DNA of 64,000 bases from Archangium violaceum (lineage in GTDB: Bacteria > Myxococcota > Myxococcia > Myxococcales > Myxococcaceae): positions 5,333,501-5,397,500 of the forward strand of contig NZ_CP069338.1 in NCBI RefSeq assembly GCF_016859125.1. Reading direction: 5' to 3'. The notes beneath the pieces are model-generated. The model was given only the letters and a program-made list of their open reading frames with translations, was not told the origin of the DNA and made no database searches. Position numbers and translations under genes: made by a program. Shown piece after piece: positions 16,392 to 26,900 of the stretch (position 1 is its first letter; each line of letters starts with the position of its first letter).

Positions 16392-17563
16392 GCCTGCGCG
16401 TGCTCCTCGTCGACGACAGCCTCGCGGATCTGCGGGCGCTGCGACGGGCGCTCGAGAAGGACCCGGAGGCTCGGTGGGAGGTGGAGCAGGTCAGCTCCGC
16501 CGAGGAGGCCCTGGAGCGTCTGCGGAACCCTCCGCTGCCGGACGCGCTCGTGCTCGACTTCCACCTGCCGGGCATGGATGGGGTGACGCTGCTGCGCACG
16601 CTGCGTGAGCAGTGCGGTGAGCGGATGCCGGCGGTGGTGGTGTTCACCGGCAGCGGCAGCGAGCGCGTGGCGGTGGAGGCGATGAAGTCCGGCGCCCACG
16701 ACTACCTCCTCAAGGATTCCTTCTCGCCGGAGCGCCTGCGTCACAGCCTGCGCAACGCGGTGGATGCGGTGCGCATGGCGCGCGAGCTGGAGGAGGGCCG
16801 CCGCCAGACGGAGCGCGCCGAGCGGGCGGCGCGCGAGGCGCTCGCGGTGCGTGACGAATTCTTCGCCATCGCCACCCACGACCTGAAGGGGCCGCTGCAG
16901 AGCATGCTCCTGAGTACCCGGCTGCTGCGCCGTCATCTGCCCGCGGAAGCGCGCACGCCCGAGGTGGAGTCCCGATTGGAGCAGATCCTTCGCGGGGCGC
17001 GGCGCATGGGCGAGCTCATCGACCACTTCCTGGAGGTGACGCGCGGAGGGGAGCGCCCCTTGCGGCGCGAGCCGATGGATCTATTCGCGCTGGTGAGGGC
17101 GAAGGTGCGCGAGCTGGGGCCGCTGGGGTCCACGCACCCGGTGCACATGCACATCGACGGCGCGAACTTCCTGGGCCGCTGGGACGTGGCGAGCCTGGAG
17201 CGGGTGCTGGACAACCTGCTGGGCAACGCCGTGAAGTACAGCCCCCGGGGCGGCTCCATCGATGTGTGGCTGAGCGAGGAGTCCCCAGGACCCGAGGGGT
17301 GGATCCGCCTGTGCGTGCAGGACCAGGGCATGGGCATTCCGGCCGCGGACCTGCCCCACATCTTCGAGCGCTTCCGCCGGGGCCGGAATGTGGCGCCGGT
17401 CATCTCCGGCAGCGGCGTGGGGCTCGCCAGCGCGCACCGGTTGGTGGCGCTCAACGGCGGAACCCTCACCGTGGAGAGTGAGGAGGGCAGGGGCTCGACC
17501 TTCATCGTGCGCCTGCCCCGAGGGGTGGGCGTGCGCGAGGCCTCCTCGGAGCAGTCCGCCTGA
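16388..17563 (+). CDS. Receiver domain-histidine kinase hybrid
   Basis: 391 residues: an N-terminal receiver (1-125; phosphoacceptor Asp57 in VLDFHLPG, Lys in YLLKDSF), a short coiled coil rich in Arg/Glu/Ala (135-155), HisKA with His164 in ATHDLKGP, and a complete HATPase (N-box NLLGNAVKY, G boxes QGMGIP and GSGVGLAS). It lacks a sensor or membrane segment, so the input is presumably phosphate on the receiver. The ATGA overlap with the response regulator places it in the phytochrome operon, suggesting a phosphorelay step. Confidence 0.88.
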   Translation: MSLRVLLVDDSLADLRALRRALEKDPEARWEVEQVSSAEEALERLRNPPLPDALVLDFHLPGMDGVTLLRTLREQCGERMPAVVVFTGSGSERVAVEAMKSGAHDYLLKDSFSPERLRHSLRNAVDAVRMARELEEGRRQTERAERAAREALAVRDEFFAIATHDLKGPLQSMLLSTRLLRRHLPAEARTPEVESRLEQILRGARRMGELIDHFLEVTRGGERPLRREPMDLFALVRAKVRELGPLGSTHPVHMHIDGANFLGRWDVASLERVLDNLLGNAVKYSPRGGSIDVWLSEESPGPEGWIRLCVQDQGMGIPAADLPHIFERFRRGRNVAPVISGSGVGLASAHRLVALNGGTLTVESEEGRGSTFIVRLPRGVGVREASSEQSA

Positions 17564-17587
17564 CGCGCTCCCCGCCCGGGCCGCCGC

Positions 17588-18154
17588 TCAGGGCGACGAG
17601 GGCAGGCTGCCGCGCAGCATGAAGAAGATGACCACGCCCGTCACCGACACGTAGAGCCAGATGGGCGCCAGCCATCGCGTCACCTTCCGGTGCCGCTCGA
17701 AGGCGTTGCGCCACGCGAAGTAGAAGGACAGCAGCGCGCCCGGCACCACGAACATCGACAGCAACACGTGGCTGGCGAGGATGGTGAGGTACACCGCCTT
17801 CAACACCCCGCCCCCGGCGTAGCGCGTGTCGCCGTGCACGAAGTGGTAGGCGAGATAGCACACCAGGAAGAGAGCCGAGGACGCGAACGCCGACACCATC
17901 AGGTACTGGTGCACGCGCCGCGCCTTGCGCCGGATGGCCACCCAGCCCGCGGCGAGGAACACCGCCGCCAGCGCGTTGAGGCTCGCGTTCACCGCCGGCA
18001 GGAAGCGCAAATCCAACCCTCCCACCGGCCCTCCTCGGCGTATGAGAAGGATATACCCAAGAAATGAGAGAGCGGCGGCGGACACCACCGCCGTGAAAAT
18101 GTAGAAACTCCGGTCACTTACCCGGGGGAGGGGAGCGTGTGCGGCGTCGGACAT
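17588..18154 (-). CDS. DUF420 integral membrane protein
   Basis: 188 residues with five predicted membrane helices (about 18-38, 50-70, 80-102, 118-140, 155-178). Conserved His residues sit at helix ends (YHFVHGDTRY, ILASHVLLSM, a late ERHRKVTRW), the pattern of the DUF420/YozB family, which is often found near cytochrome oxidase and heme genes. Role unproven. It converges on the phytochrome operon and diverges from the exported-protein operon that follows. Confidence 0.85.
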   Translation of the reverse strand: MSDAAHAPLPRVSDRSFYIFTAVVSAAALSFLGYILLIRRGGPVGGLDLRFLPAVNASLNALAAVFLAAGWVAIRRKARRVHQYLMVSAFASSALFLVCYLAYHFVHGDTRYAGGGVLKAVYLTILASHVLLSMFVVPGALLSFYFAWRNAFERHRKVTRWLAPIWLYVSVTGVVIFFMLRGSLPSSP

Positions 18155-18301
18155 GGCGCCCCTTTCTGTCCTGACCCGGGCCCGCACGCAACCCGTCAAC
18201 TCCCGCTGCACAATTGCAGGAGCAAGCGTATAGCCATTAACAGGAATTCCTGGCATAAGGAGACGTGTAGTGTCCCCCCCGCTGCATTTCCGGAGGTTCA
18301 C

Positions 18302-20296
18302 GTGCGCCTCGCACGACGCTTCCTCGCTCCCCTGGCCACCGTCGCCGCCCTCGCGGCGTCCCCCGTCCTCGCGGATGGGCCGGTGTGTGCCCCGGTGACG
18401 AAGGTTCCCCTCGAGCGCCACCTGCGCCAGCTCTCGCTGGATCTGCTCGGCCGCCCGCCCACCTATGAAGAGTACGAGGCCGTTCGCGCCAAGGGCGAGG
18501 TGACGGTCGAGGACGTCCGGGCGCTGATGGAGCAGGAGGAGTTCTACACGCGCATCCGCGCCTACCACCGCGCGCTCCTCTGGAGCAACATCAACTCCAG
18601 CATCAACAACAACAACAACTCACGCCTGTACGGCAATGGCTCGGCCACGGAAGCGCTGTCGCTGCGCAGCAACAGCAGCGTCCCGCTGCGGGGCGGCAAC
18701 GGCCAGGGCTGTGACAGTTACCTCGCCCAGGACGTGTGCGACGCCCGGCAGGATCCGCATGCGGACCCCGCGCTTCCCACGACCGCGGACGCCTGCGCCA
18801 AGGAGCGCTACGACGAGCGCGGCGTGCCCAAGCCGGTGAGCTGGGACTACAGCACCAACTACTACACCTGTACTCCGCTGAACGCGACCGGGTGCTCCGC
18901 GACGGCCCTGGGCAGTGACGCGAAGTACCTCTACTTCTGCGACATGCGGCGGGCGACCAGTGGCGCGGACGCGGGCAAGCTGAAGCCGTACGTGTGCAAG
19001 CCCACGTCGGCCAACTTCTCCTCCGAGGTGCTGGATGGGGCGGGCAGGGTGGTGGCCTTCGAGTACCCCAATGCTCCGTCCAATGTGTCGGTCAAGCGGC
19101 TCGACCGGTGCACCCTGAACCTCTCCTTCAAGAACGGCATCAAGGGCTCCTACACGCCGCAGGTCGGCTGCATCCAGCGCGAGGGCTACGTGACGCGGCC
19201 CGCGCCCTTCTGGAACGCCGGAGGCCCGGACGTGAGGGTGTGCGCCATCGAGGCGCAGACGCGTACGGCCAACCCGTGGACGATGGAGCCCTGCACCACC
19301 TCGCGCTTCAACGGGGACCGCTCGTGCGGCTGCGGCGAGGGCATGGCCCGCTGCGAGTCTTCCGACAACAATGGCTCCACCCACAAGGCCCGCGTGGCGG
19401 CCATCAACACCGAGCCCGAGCTCATCGCCGAGTCGGTGGTGCGCCGCGACGAGCCCTACTTCAACCTCCTCACCACGCGCCGCTCCTTCGTCAACGGTCC
19501 GCTGGCCGCGCTCTATCGGGATCCGCAGCAGGGCCTGGGTGTCTTCAACGTGGCGCGCCCGAAGGACCCGAGCGTGGTGCCGGAAGTCCCCTACGCGGAG
19601 ACGGACTCCTGGAAGGAGTACGTGCGCGGGCCCGAGCACTCGGGCGTGCTCACCACGCCCTCCTTCCTCTACCGCTTCCCCACCCAGCGCGCGCGCGTCA
19701 ACCACTTCTACGCGGCCTTCCTCTGCAAGAGCTTCGCTCCGCCGGACAACGCCCGCCAGCCGGCCGCAGAGGACGCGTGCAACCGGGAGAACAACCTGGC
19801 CAAGCGCTGCGGCTGCAGTTACTGCCACGCCACCATCGAGCCCACCGGCGCCCACTGGGGCCGCTTCGCCGAGCGCTCCGCGCAGTTCCTCGATCCGGAG
19901 CACTTCCCCCGCTACGATCCCAAGTGCCGCGACTGCGCGCTCTCCGGCAACACCTCGTGCAACAACGAGTGTGGCCAGTACGTGATGCAGGCCTATGACG
20001 GCGATGGGGCCCAATCGCTGGGCATGCTCAAGACGTACCTCTACCGCACCGCGGACGAGGAGGAGAACATCGACGGCGGCCCCGAGCTGCTGGTGGAGCG
20101 CATGCTGCAGACGGGAGACCTGGAGCGCTGCACGGTGCGGCGCGTCTGGCAGGAGTTCCTCGGCCGGCCCATGTCGGCGGAGGAGCAGCGCATGTACCTC
20201 GAGCCGTTCGCCCAGGAGTTCGCGCGCGACGGCCACCGCTTCAAGGCGCTCATCGAGCGCGTGGTGATGTCCGACGCCTACCGGAGGATCGACTGA
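18302..20296 (+). CDS. Exported CxxCH protein of the DUF1588-like class
   Basis: 664 residues from a GTG at 18302 with GGAGG six bases upstream; this start gives a signal peptide (MRLARRFLAPL... cleavage after VLA, about residue 25), while upstream in-frame codons do not. It is cysteine-rich and carries C505-S-Y-C-H509 followed by ATIEPTGAHW, matching the C-x-x-C-H...P-x-G pattern of DUF1588-type proteins known from Planctomycetes and myxobacteria, which often bind c-type heme. There is a striking Asn run (SSINNNNNS) near residue 100. It is first in a five-gene operon with stop/start overlap to the next gene. A periplasmic or surface redox role is inference. Confidence 0.75.
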   Translation: MRLARRFLAPLATVAALAASPVLADGPVCAPVTKVPLERHLRQLSLDLLGRPPTYEEYEAVRAKGEVTVEDVRALMEQEEFYTRIRAYHRALLWSNINSSINNNNNSRLYGNGSATEALSLRSNSSVPLRGGNGQGCDSYLAQDVCDARQDPHADPALPTTADACAKERYDERGVPKPVSWDYSTNYYTCTPLNATGCSATALGSDAKYLYFCDMRRATSGADAGKLKPYVCKPTSANFSSEVLDGAGRVVAFEYPNAPSNVSVKRLDRCTLNLSFKNGIKGSYTPQVGCIQREGYVTRPAPFWNAGGPDVRVCAIEAQTRTANPWTMEPCTTSRFNGDRSCGCGEGMARCESSDNNGSTHKARVAAINTEPELIAESVVRRDEPYFNLLTTRRSFVNGPLAALYRDPQQGLGVFNVARPKDPSVVPEVPYAETDSWKEYVRGPEHSGVLTTPSFLYRFPTQRARVNHFYAAFLCKSFAPPDNARQPAAEDACNRENNLAKRCGCSYCHATIEPTGAHWGRFAERSAQFLDPEHFPRYDPKCRDCALSGNTSCNNECGQYVMQAYDGDGAQSLGMLKTYLYRTADEEENIDGGPELLVERMLQTGDLERCTVRRVWQEFLGRPMSAEEQRMYLEPFAQEFARDGHRFKALIERVVMSDAYRRID

Positions 20297-20955
20297 TGCG
20301 ACGCCTGCTCTTGTTCGCGCTCCTCGCGCTCGGCGCCGCCGGCTGCGAGAACACCCAACCCACTCCGCCCCCGGTGGATGGCCAGCTCGAGCCCGTGGGC
20401 AACCCGCACGGGGACATGGCCACTCCGCTGCCGGACCCGGAGCTGCAGGACGGCCGGGTGGGACGCGCTCCGCGCCGCCTCACCGTCAATCAGCTCGCCC
20501 GCTCCATCGAGGTCGCGGTGGGCAGGTCCTGGACGGATATCGACAGCGTGGCGGCCACGCTGGGGCGCGCGGACTACGCGCTCGTCAACTCGGAGAGCAC
20601 CGAGCCCAACCTCGTCTTCGCCAAGTTCCTCGACGACGGGGCTCGCAAGGTGTGCCTGGCCCAGGCGAGCGCCGAAGTGAAGTCGACGGATCCCCGGACG
20701 CGCGTGCTCAGCCGGACCCTTCCCTCCGGCGCGGTGGGGGATTTGAGCAAGCTCACCGATGCCCAGGTGGGTGAGCTGCTCGTGTACCTGTCCACCCGCT
20801 TCTGGGGCGTGCCGCTGGAGGGCGAGGAGCTGACGCGCTGGGTGGGCTTCTTCAAGAAGGCGGCGGCACGCGGGGAGGTCATCAAGAAGCGGGACCAGGC
20901 CCTGGCCGCCGTGTGCATCAGCCTGATGACGGACTCGCGCTTCCTCACCTACTGA
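20296..20955 (+). CDS. Lipoprotein of the CxxCH/DUF1501 operon
   Basis: 219 residues. MRRLLLFALLALGAAGC is a textbook lipoprotein signal (lipobox GAAGC, Cys17). The mature part starts with a Pro-rich linker, then a helical domain beginning RRLTVNQLARSIEVAVGRSW, the kind of segment found at the start of DUF1587/1592-type proteins. So this may be the split-off N-terminal partner of the preceding CxxCH protein. Its start overlaps the previous stop by one base (TGATG), so translation is coupled. Confidence 0.75.
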   Translation: MRRLLLFALLALGAAGCENTQPTPPPVDGQLEPVGNPHGDMATPLPDPELQDGRVGRAPRRLTVNQLARSIEVAVGRSWTDIDSVAATLGRADYALVNSESTEPNLVFAKFLDDGARKVCLAQASAEVKSTDPRTRVLSRTLPSGAVGDLSKLTDAQVGELLVYLSTRFWGVPLEGEELTRWVGFFKKAAARGEVIKKRDQALAAVCISLMTDSRFLTY

Positions 20956-20975
20956 CGGCTCCGGGAGATGCAGCC

Positions 20976-22385
20976 ATGAAAAAGAACCACGAGACCTCCA
21001 TCGGGCGCCGCACCTTCCTGAAGGCCGCCGCGGGCTTCATGGGCTCCACCCTGTTCGGGGGCCTGCCCTTTCGCGCCTTCGCGCAGACGGCCGCGCTCAA
21101 GCCCGCGGACCGCTGCTTCGTCTTCGTCTACTTCAGCGGAGGGTGGGACCAACTGCTCGCCCTCGATCCGAGGGACCCCGACATCTTCACCCCCGAGCGG
21201 GTGGCGGAGACGCGCATCCTCCCGGGTTACGATCTCATCAACAGCCCCTCGCTCTTCCCCGACGAGCGGCCCTTCGTGCCGGCGACGCGCCCGGGGGCGG
21301 CCCGCTCCAACATCACCTTCGGTCCGGCGATGAGCAAGCGGCTGGCGGCCCACTATGATCTCATGACGGTGGTGCGTGGCATCAACATGACCACGCTCGC
21401 GCATGAGGAGGGCATGCGCTACTTCATCACGGGCAAGCGTCCCATCGGCGCCGCGGCCCGTGGCTCGTCCACGGCGACGGAGATCGTGGGGCAGATGGTG
21501 CCCACCCAGCCCATCCCGTCCATCGCGTACAACGTGGAGTCGTACAACGAGGGCTACCCGGGGAGCGCCAACGCGCTGAAGGTGAGCAAGCTGAACGACC
21601 TGTTGCTCACGCTGTCGGCGAGCACCACCGTGCTCGACAGCGAGCTGGAGAAGCAGCTCGTGGACTTCCGCGGTCAGCCCATCACCTGCGAGCAGGCGGC
21701 GTACGGCGCGGGCGGCGTGGGTACCACGTACGCGACGAGCCGTGGGCAGATGCAGCAGGTGCTGTCGGGCAAGCTGAACGAGAAGTTCACGTTCGAGAAG
21801 AACCGGGCGGTCATCGACCACTACGGACTGTCCGCCACGGGCACGACGAGGAGCGGGTCCTACGACAACCCGTCGGGACGGGCGGCGCTGGTGGCCACGG
21901 CGCTGAAGGAGGGCATCAGCCAGTGCGTGTCCATCAACCTGGTGGGAGGCCTGGACACGCACTTCGGCTCGCAGTTGACGCACGCGAACAACCTGTTCGC
22001 GGGCTTCGACGCGCTGGGCAAGCTGGTGGATGACCTGCGCGCCAGCCCGCATCCGTCCGGGGGCAACTTCATGGATCACACCACCATCCTGGTGTACTCC
22101 GAGTTCGCCCGCACGCCGCTCATCAACTCCACGAACGGGCGGGACCACCACCTGGCGAACAGCTGCCTGCTGATGGGGGCGGGGCTGAAGCACAACAAGG
22201 TGTTCGGCTACACGGGCGACATCGCCATGGCGCCGGCGGTGGTGGACCTGAAGACGGGTGCGGCGGATCCGAACAACGGGACCAACATCCTCCCCGAGCA
22301 CATCATCGCGACGGTGCTGGCGTCGGCCGGACTGGACTACAGCATCACGCGAGTCGAACCCCTCAAGGCCCTCCTGGCGACGTGA
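20976..22385 (+). CDS. Tat-exported DUF1501 protein
   Basis: 469 residues. The N-terminus has a twin-arginine signal, SIGRRTFLKAAAG (9-21), followed by a hydrophobic stretch and FAQT cleavage site, so it is exported folded. The body contains the DUF1501 hallmarks FVYFSGGWDQ, a long sulfatase-like fold, GGLDTHF and a late STNGRDHH. DUF1501 proteins are sulfatase-related and are usually encoded next to cytochrome-like DUF1588/1592 partners, as here. Start ATG 20976 has CGGGAG upstream. The stop overlaps the next start (TGATG). Confidence 0.88.
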   Translation: MKKNHETSIGRRTFLKAAAGFMGSTLFGGLPFRAFAQTAALKPADRCFVFVYFSGGWDQLLALDPRDPDIFTPERVAETRILPGYDLINSPSLFPDERPFVPATRPGAARSNITFGPAMSKRLAAHYDLMTVVRGINMTTLAHEEGMRYFITGKRPIGAAARGSSTATEIVGQMVPTQPIPSIAYNVESYNEGYPGSANALKVSKLNDLLLTLSASTTVLDSELEKQLVDFRGQPITCEQAAYGAGGVGTTYATSRGQMQQVLSGKLNEKFTFEKNRAVIDHYGLSATGTTRSGSYDNPSGRAALVATALKEGISQCVSINLVGGLDTHFGSQLTHANNLFAGFDALGKLVDDLRASPHPSGGNFMDHTTILVYSEFARTPLINSTNGRDHHLANSCLLMGAGLKHNKVFGYTGDIAMAPAVVDLKTGAADPNNGTNILPEHIIATVLASAGLDYSITRVEPLKALLAT

Positions 22386-23935
22386 TGAAGACTCGAGCCG
22401 TGTTCCGTGTACGCCCCCTCTCCCTCCGGGAGAGGGTTGGGGTGAGGGTATGTTCTCTCCTGCTGGGGGGCCTGTTGTCCGCCTGCGGCTCGCCATCACT
22501 CCCTTCGGACCACCCGAGTCCCGAGCCCTTCAAGCCGGTGCAGACGAAGACGGATGCTTCGCTGGCGGCGGCGTCGGGGTTCGCGGACCAGACGGGCGGA
22601 GGCATCTTCGCGACGGCGACGGGCGAGGCCCTGCGGCTGCGGTTGGACGGGACGCGGGGCGCGTTGGAGAACCACCCGGGGAACACCGTGGCGCCGGGGC
22701 GCGTCCACGCCGTCTTCCGGATGGGGGCGGGCTCGGCGCTGGTGGAGGCCGACAACGGTCTCTTCCTGGCGCAGTCGGGCTGGCTCATCGCGCCACCCTG
22801 GCGCGAGGTGTTGGGGACGGGGCTGAGGGCCACGGCGGCGACGGCGGATGGCGCGGTGTGGCTCGGACATGACTCGGGCCTCTACCGGCTGCAGGACGGC
22901 GCGATGTCCTCGCTGCGGGTGGACGGAAAGCCGCTGGATGGCATCACCAGCCTGGCGGCGGCGAGCGAGAATGGGACCGAGGCCCTGTGGTTCCTCCGTC
23001 AGGAGACGCTGTGGACCGCGGTGCGGACGGCTCCGGGGACCTGGCAGGTGAAGCAGGCCGAGGCCCCGCTCGTGGAGAAGGAGCGCCCGCTGGTGGTGGT
23101 GGGGCTGGGGGCCTCGGAGAAGGGCAAGGCGGAGGCGTGGGTGCTGACGTCGGAGCGGCTGCTGCGGCGAGCGGCGGACGGGTGGCGGCAGGTGGCGCTG
23201 GCGCAGACGCCCACGCAGGTGCTGGCGGCGGGGCGCTTCGTCTGGGTGAGGGCGGGCGACAAGCTCCTCTCCTATGACGCGGACGCGGACAGGTGGGGCG
23301 AGGCCACGGGCGTGGACACGCGCGAGTTCCGCTTCCTGGCGGCCGACGAGAGTGGCTGTGCGTGGGTGCAGCTGGGCGCGGAGACGGTGGCGCTCAGCCG
23401 GGGGCCGGTGCCGCGGGTGCTCGGCCTGCTCGAGGGCATGCAGGTGGTGGAGGACACGCTGGTGGTGCGCGCGCGCGTGGCGCCGGGCGTGGCGCCGCTG
23501 AGCCTCACCTTCGAGGTGGCGGGCGTGCAGGTGCCGGTGCGCGGGCCCGAGTACAGCCTCGGGGGCGCGGAGGCGGATGGGACGCCCAGGCCCTATTCCT
23601 TCGTGGGGCTGGAGCCAGGGCCGCACACGCTGAGCGCCGTGGCGCTCTACGCGGACGGCACGGAAGCCCGGCGCTCGGTGGTGTTCGACTACCAGCCCCT
23701 CTCCACGGTGGCGCTCGGCTGGGACAAGGACATCCGCCCCATCCACGAGTCGCGCTGTGCGAACTGCCATGTTTCTGGGCCGGGCCGGCCGCTGGCCACG
23801 TATGAGCTGTGGAAGGAGAACGCCTCGCTCATCATCGCCGCGGTACGCGAGCAGCGCATGCCGGCGGATGGCCCGTTGGACCCGCAGCTCATCTCCCTCA
23901 TCCAGCGCTGGGCTGCCACCGGCGCGAATCCCTGA
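22385..23935 (+). CDS. Lipoprotein with C-terminal CxxCH (cytochrome c-like) motif
   Basis: 516 residues. The signal peptide is odd: its n-region, RPLSLRERVGVRV, is encoded by a REP-like palindrome (22416-22450), followed by a hydrophobic core and lipobox LSAC (cysteine near residue 36). The middle looks like a beta-propeller-type repeat region with an immunoglobulin-like stretch. The C-terminus has C458-A-N-C-H462 and MPADGPLD, a mini cytochrome-c domain of the type appended to secreted proteins. It is co-translated with the DUF1501 gene. Probably a surface or periplasmic electron carrier with an attached propeller; substrate unknown. Confidence 0.78.
   Translation: MKTRAVFRVRPLSLRERVGVRVCSLLLGGLLSACGSPSLPSDHPSPEPFKPVQTKTDASLAAASGFADQTGGGIFATATGEALRLRLDGTRGALENHPGNTVAPGRVHAVFRMGAGSALVEADNGLFLAQSGWLIAPPWREVLGTGLRATAATADGAVWLGHDSGLYRLQDGAMSSLRVDGKPLDGITSLAAASENGTEALWFLRQETLWTAVRTAPGTWQVKQAEAPLVEKERPLVVVGLGASEKGKAEAWVLTSERLLRRAADGWRQVALAQTPTQVLAAGRFVWVRAGDKLLSYDADADRWGEATGVDTREFRFLAADESGCAWVQLGAETVALSRGPVPRVLGLLEGMQVVEDTLVVRARVAPGVAPLSLTFEVAGVQVPVRGPEYSLGGAEADGTPRPYSFVGLEPGPHTLSAVALYADGTEARRSVVFDYQPLSTVALGWDKDIRPIHESRCANCHVSGPGRPLATYELWKENASLIIAAVREQRMPADGPLDPQLISLIQRWAATGANP
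22416..22450 (+). repeat. REP-like element within a signal-peptide coding region
   Basis: 35 bp, nearly identical to the copy inside lhr (4126-4160) and read in the same phase (LSLRERVGVRV versus LSLWERDGVRV). It supplies the positively charged n-region of the following lipoprotein's signal peptide. Confidence 0.85.
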
Positions 23936-23946
23936 GGCGTCTCACC

Positions 23947-26900
23947 ATGACCCGAGTCTTCCGCGCGTCGCTCGCGCTCGCGCTCCTGTCCGCGGCCTGC
24001 AACCCAGAGGAGCCGGAGATTCCCGCGGTGGACGCTTGCGCGGGCCTGCCGCCCCTCTCCCTCACCACGAGTCACGCGAAGGTGCGCGTGAAGGACCCCG
24101 TGTCGCTCACGGCCTCGGGAGGCAGTGGCTACTACAGCTACCGCGTCGAGCCCGGAGGCTCCTCGGGGGAGATGCGGGGCTCGCGCTTCATCGCGGGACT
24201 CACGCCGGCCACGGACACGCTGGTGGTGGAGGACCTGCGCTGCCCCGGGGATGCGCGGGCGCAGGTCACCGTGGTGGCGGCCTTCGACGTGGCCCCCGGG
24301 CGGGCCTTGCTGAAGCCGGGCACGTCCTTCCAGATCGAGGTGGCGGGGCTCCTGGGCGAGCCCGTCTTCACGCTGGAGCGCAGCGCCTCGGGCGGCACGC
24401 TGACGGCCTCGGGCCTGTACACGGCGGGCAAGGCGCAGGGCGAGGACCTGGTGCGGGTGCGCGACAGCCGCACGGGCGACGAGGTCCTCCTCCAGTACGA
24501 GGTGCGCGCGGACGCGGTGCTGCGCGGGGACCCGGAGCGGCTGGCGCTGCCGGCGGGCTCGTCGGTGGCGCTGGCGACGGTGGGGGGGAGTGATCGCATC
24601 ACCTGGACGGTGGAGTCCGGTCCGGGCACGGTGGAGGGAGGGCGCTTCTCGATCGCGCCGGACGCGACGGGCGCGACGGTGCTGAAGGCGTCGGACCCCT
24701 TCACGAACCAGACGGCGACGGTGTCCGTGCGCGTGCTGACGGAGCTGAAGCGCGAGACGATCGCGCACGGGCAGATCACGGACACGGCCGGGATGGTGAC
24801 GGCGGACTTCGACGGGGACGGGGTGCCGGACGTGGCGGTGGGTCGGCCCGAGAGCGATCTCACCCGGCCCCAGGGCGGCGTGGTGTTCATCTTCAAGGGA
24901 AGCACGGCGGGGCTGCCCTCGGAGCCCACGTGGATGCTCACCGGCGCGACGGACACGGCCCGTTTCGGCGACAGCCTGGCGGCGGGCGACCTGGATGGGG
25001 ATGGGAGGCCGGAGCTGGTGGTCTCCGCACCGGGTGCGGACGTCACGATCGACGGCTCGGGCGCGGTGTACCTGTACCGCTTCGGGGCGAACGGGCCGGA
25101 GCCCCTGCGCTCGCCGCTCTCCGCGTTGGGACGGGGCGCCTTCGGCTCGGGCCTGCACCTCAAAGACGTGGACGGCGACGGGGACCTGGACCTGCTCGTG
25201 GGCTCGCCGAACGGTGACCTGGCCGCCACCCGTGAGCTCTTCAACCGGGGCATCGTGGACATCTTCCAGCTCGACCGCGGGAAGGCCGTGCCGGATCTGC
25301 CGTCCGTCCGTCTGGGCGGGAGCGATCTGGGGCTGAGCGGCGCCATCGAGCCCCGCGCCAGGACGGGGTTGGGGCTGGGGGTGGTGGTGGAGGACTTCAA
25401 TGGCGATGGGCTGCCGGACCTGGCGGCACTGGGCAGGGCCTCTCGCTTCAGGGACAATGGCACCTCCCTGGGCGTGGTGCAGCCCTCGGTGTCCGTGTTC
25501 TTCGCGCGCGCCGAGGCGCCACGCTTCCGTGCCACGCCGGATGTCTTCGTGCTGCCCATGAACACCTCGGACGCCAACGGCAACGAGGGGAGCTGGCGGC
25601 TGGGCAGCGTGCCGGCCGAGGGGTCTCGGCTGCCGCTGCTGATGGTGCTGCTGGACCGGGCGGACTCGCCGGATCTGCGCGCCAGCGGCGGGCAGGACAA
25701 GATGACGGACGCGGGCGGGGCGCTGCTCTTCGACCTGAGCGCGTACAAGCCCACGGGTGAGCCCGCGGACAAGCCGGCACAACTGAAGCTCGCGGATGCT
25801 TTCGCCCGGTTCTACGGGGACGCGAAGGACATCTACGCGGGGCGGAGCTGGGCCGTGGCCGACGTGGACGGGACGCCGGGCCCGGAGCTGCTCCTGGGCG
25901 CTCCCTATGCGAGCATCCCCTCGGGGACCACGTCGCTGCGCTACGGCGGCAAGGTGCTGGTGTACCCGCTCAAGGACCTGAAGAAGGGCATCTCCATCAA
26001 CAAGGCGTTGGCCTTCCTGCCGGGGCTGGCGAAGTCGGACGCCTTTGGCGCGGGGATCGCGCCGTGGCCGCTGCCGGGGAGCTCGGGCCTGGTGGTCTTC
26101 GCGGGGCGGGCCTCGACGCAGGGGCGCGCCTTCACCGGGCGGGTGGACGCCTTCGTGAAGGCGGGTGACTCGCTCGCGCAGTGGTCGCGCACCAGCTACC
26201 TGTTGCCGGCGAAGCCGAGCGTGGAGCGCTTCGGCGAGTCGGTGGCGCTGGGCAAGGACGCGAAGGGGAACCCGTTGGTGTTGGTGGGCTCGCCGGGCTG
26301 GTCCGGTCCAGGGCCGAACGACGACGGCAACGCCCTGTCGGCGGGCCGGGCCTGGACGTATGGCGCGCAGGGCGGCACGGGCACGCTCGTGGCCGAGGGG
26401 GCCCCCTCGCCGCTGCACAGCGGGCGCAGCGTGGGCTCGGACGTGGCCTTCACGGACTTCAACGGAGACGGGAAGGCGGACCTGGTGCTGGGCGCGCCGA
26501 CCCTCCTCGTTCCGAAGTCCACCGCGTCCGCCTCGGAGCTCGGGGACGCCTATCAAGAGGTCCGGCGCGAGTGCCTCCCCAGCGCGGAGCTGAACGCGGG
26601 CGGAGTGCTGGTGTCGCTGGCCCAGGCGGACGGGAGCTACAAGCCCGCCTACCGGTTGTGGGCGCTGGGCAACATCACGGAGAACTGCATCACCTCGAAT
26701 GGTGTCTGTTCGCGCGCGGGCATCGGGCGCGGGGTGGTGGGCGGCTTCGACTTCAACGGGGATGGCAAGCAGGACATCGGGGCGCTGCGCAACAGCGGCT
26801 TCGAGCTGTTCCTGGGGCGGGCTCCGGACGATGCCTCGCTGGCGAAGCGGACCATGGTGTGCGACCCCGTCTACTCGTCGCCCTACTTCGCGACGTCTTC

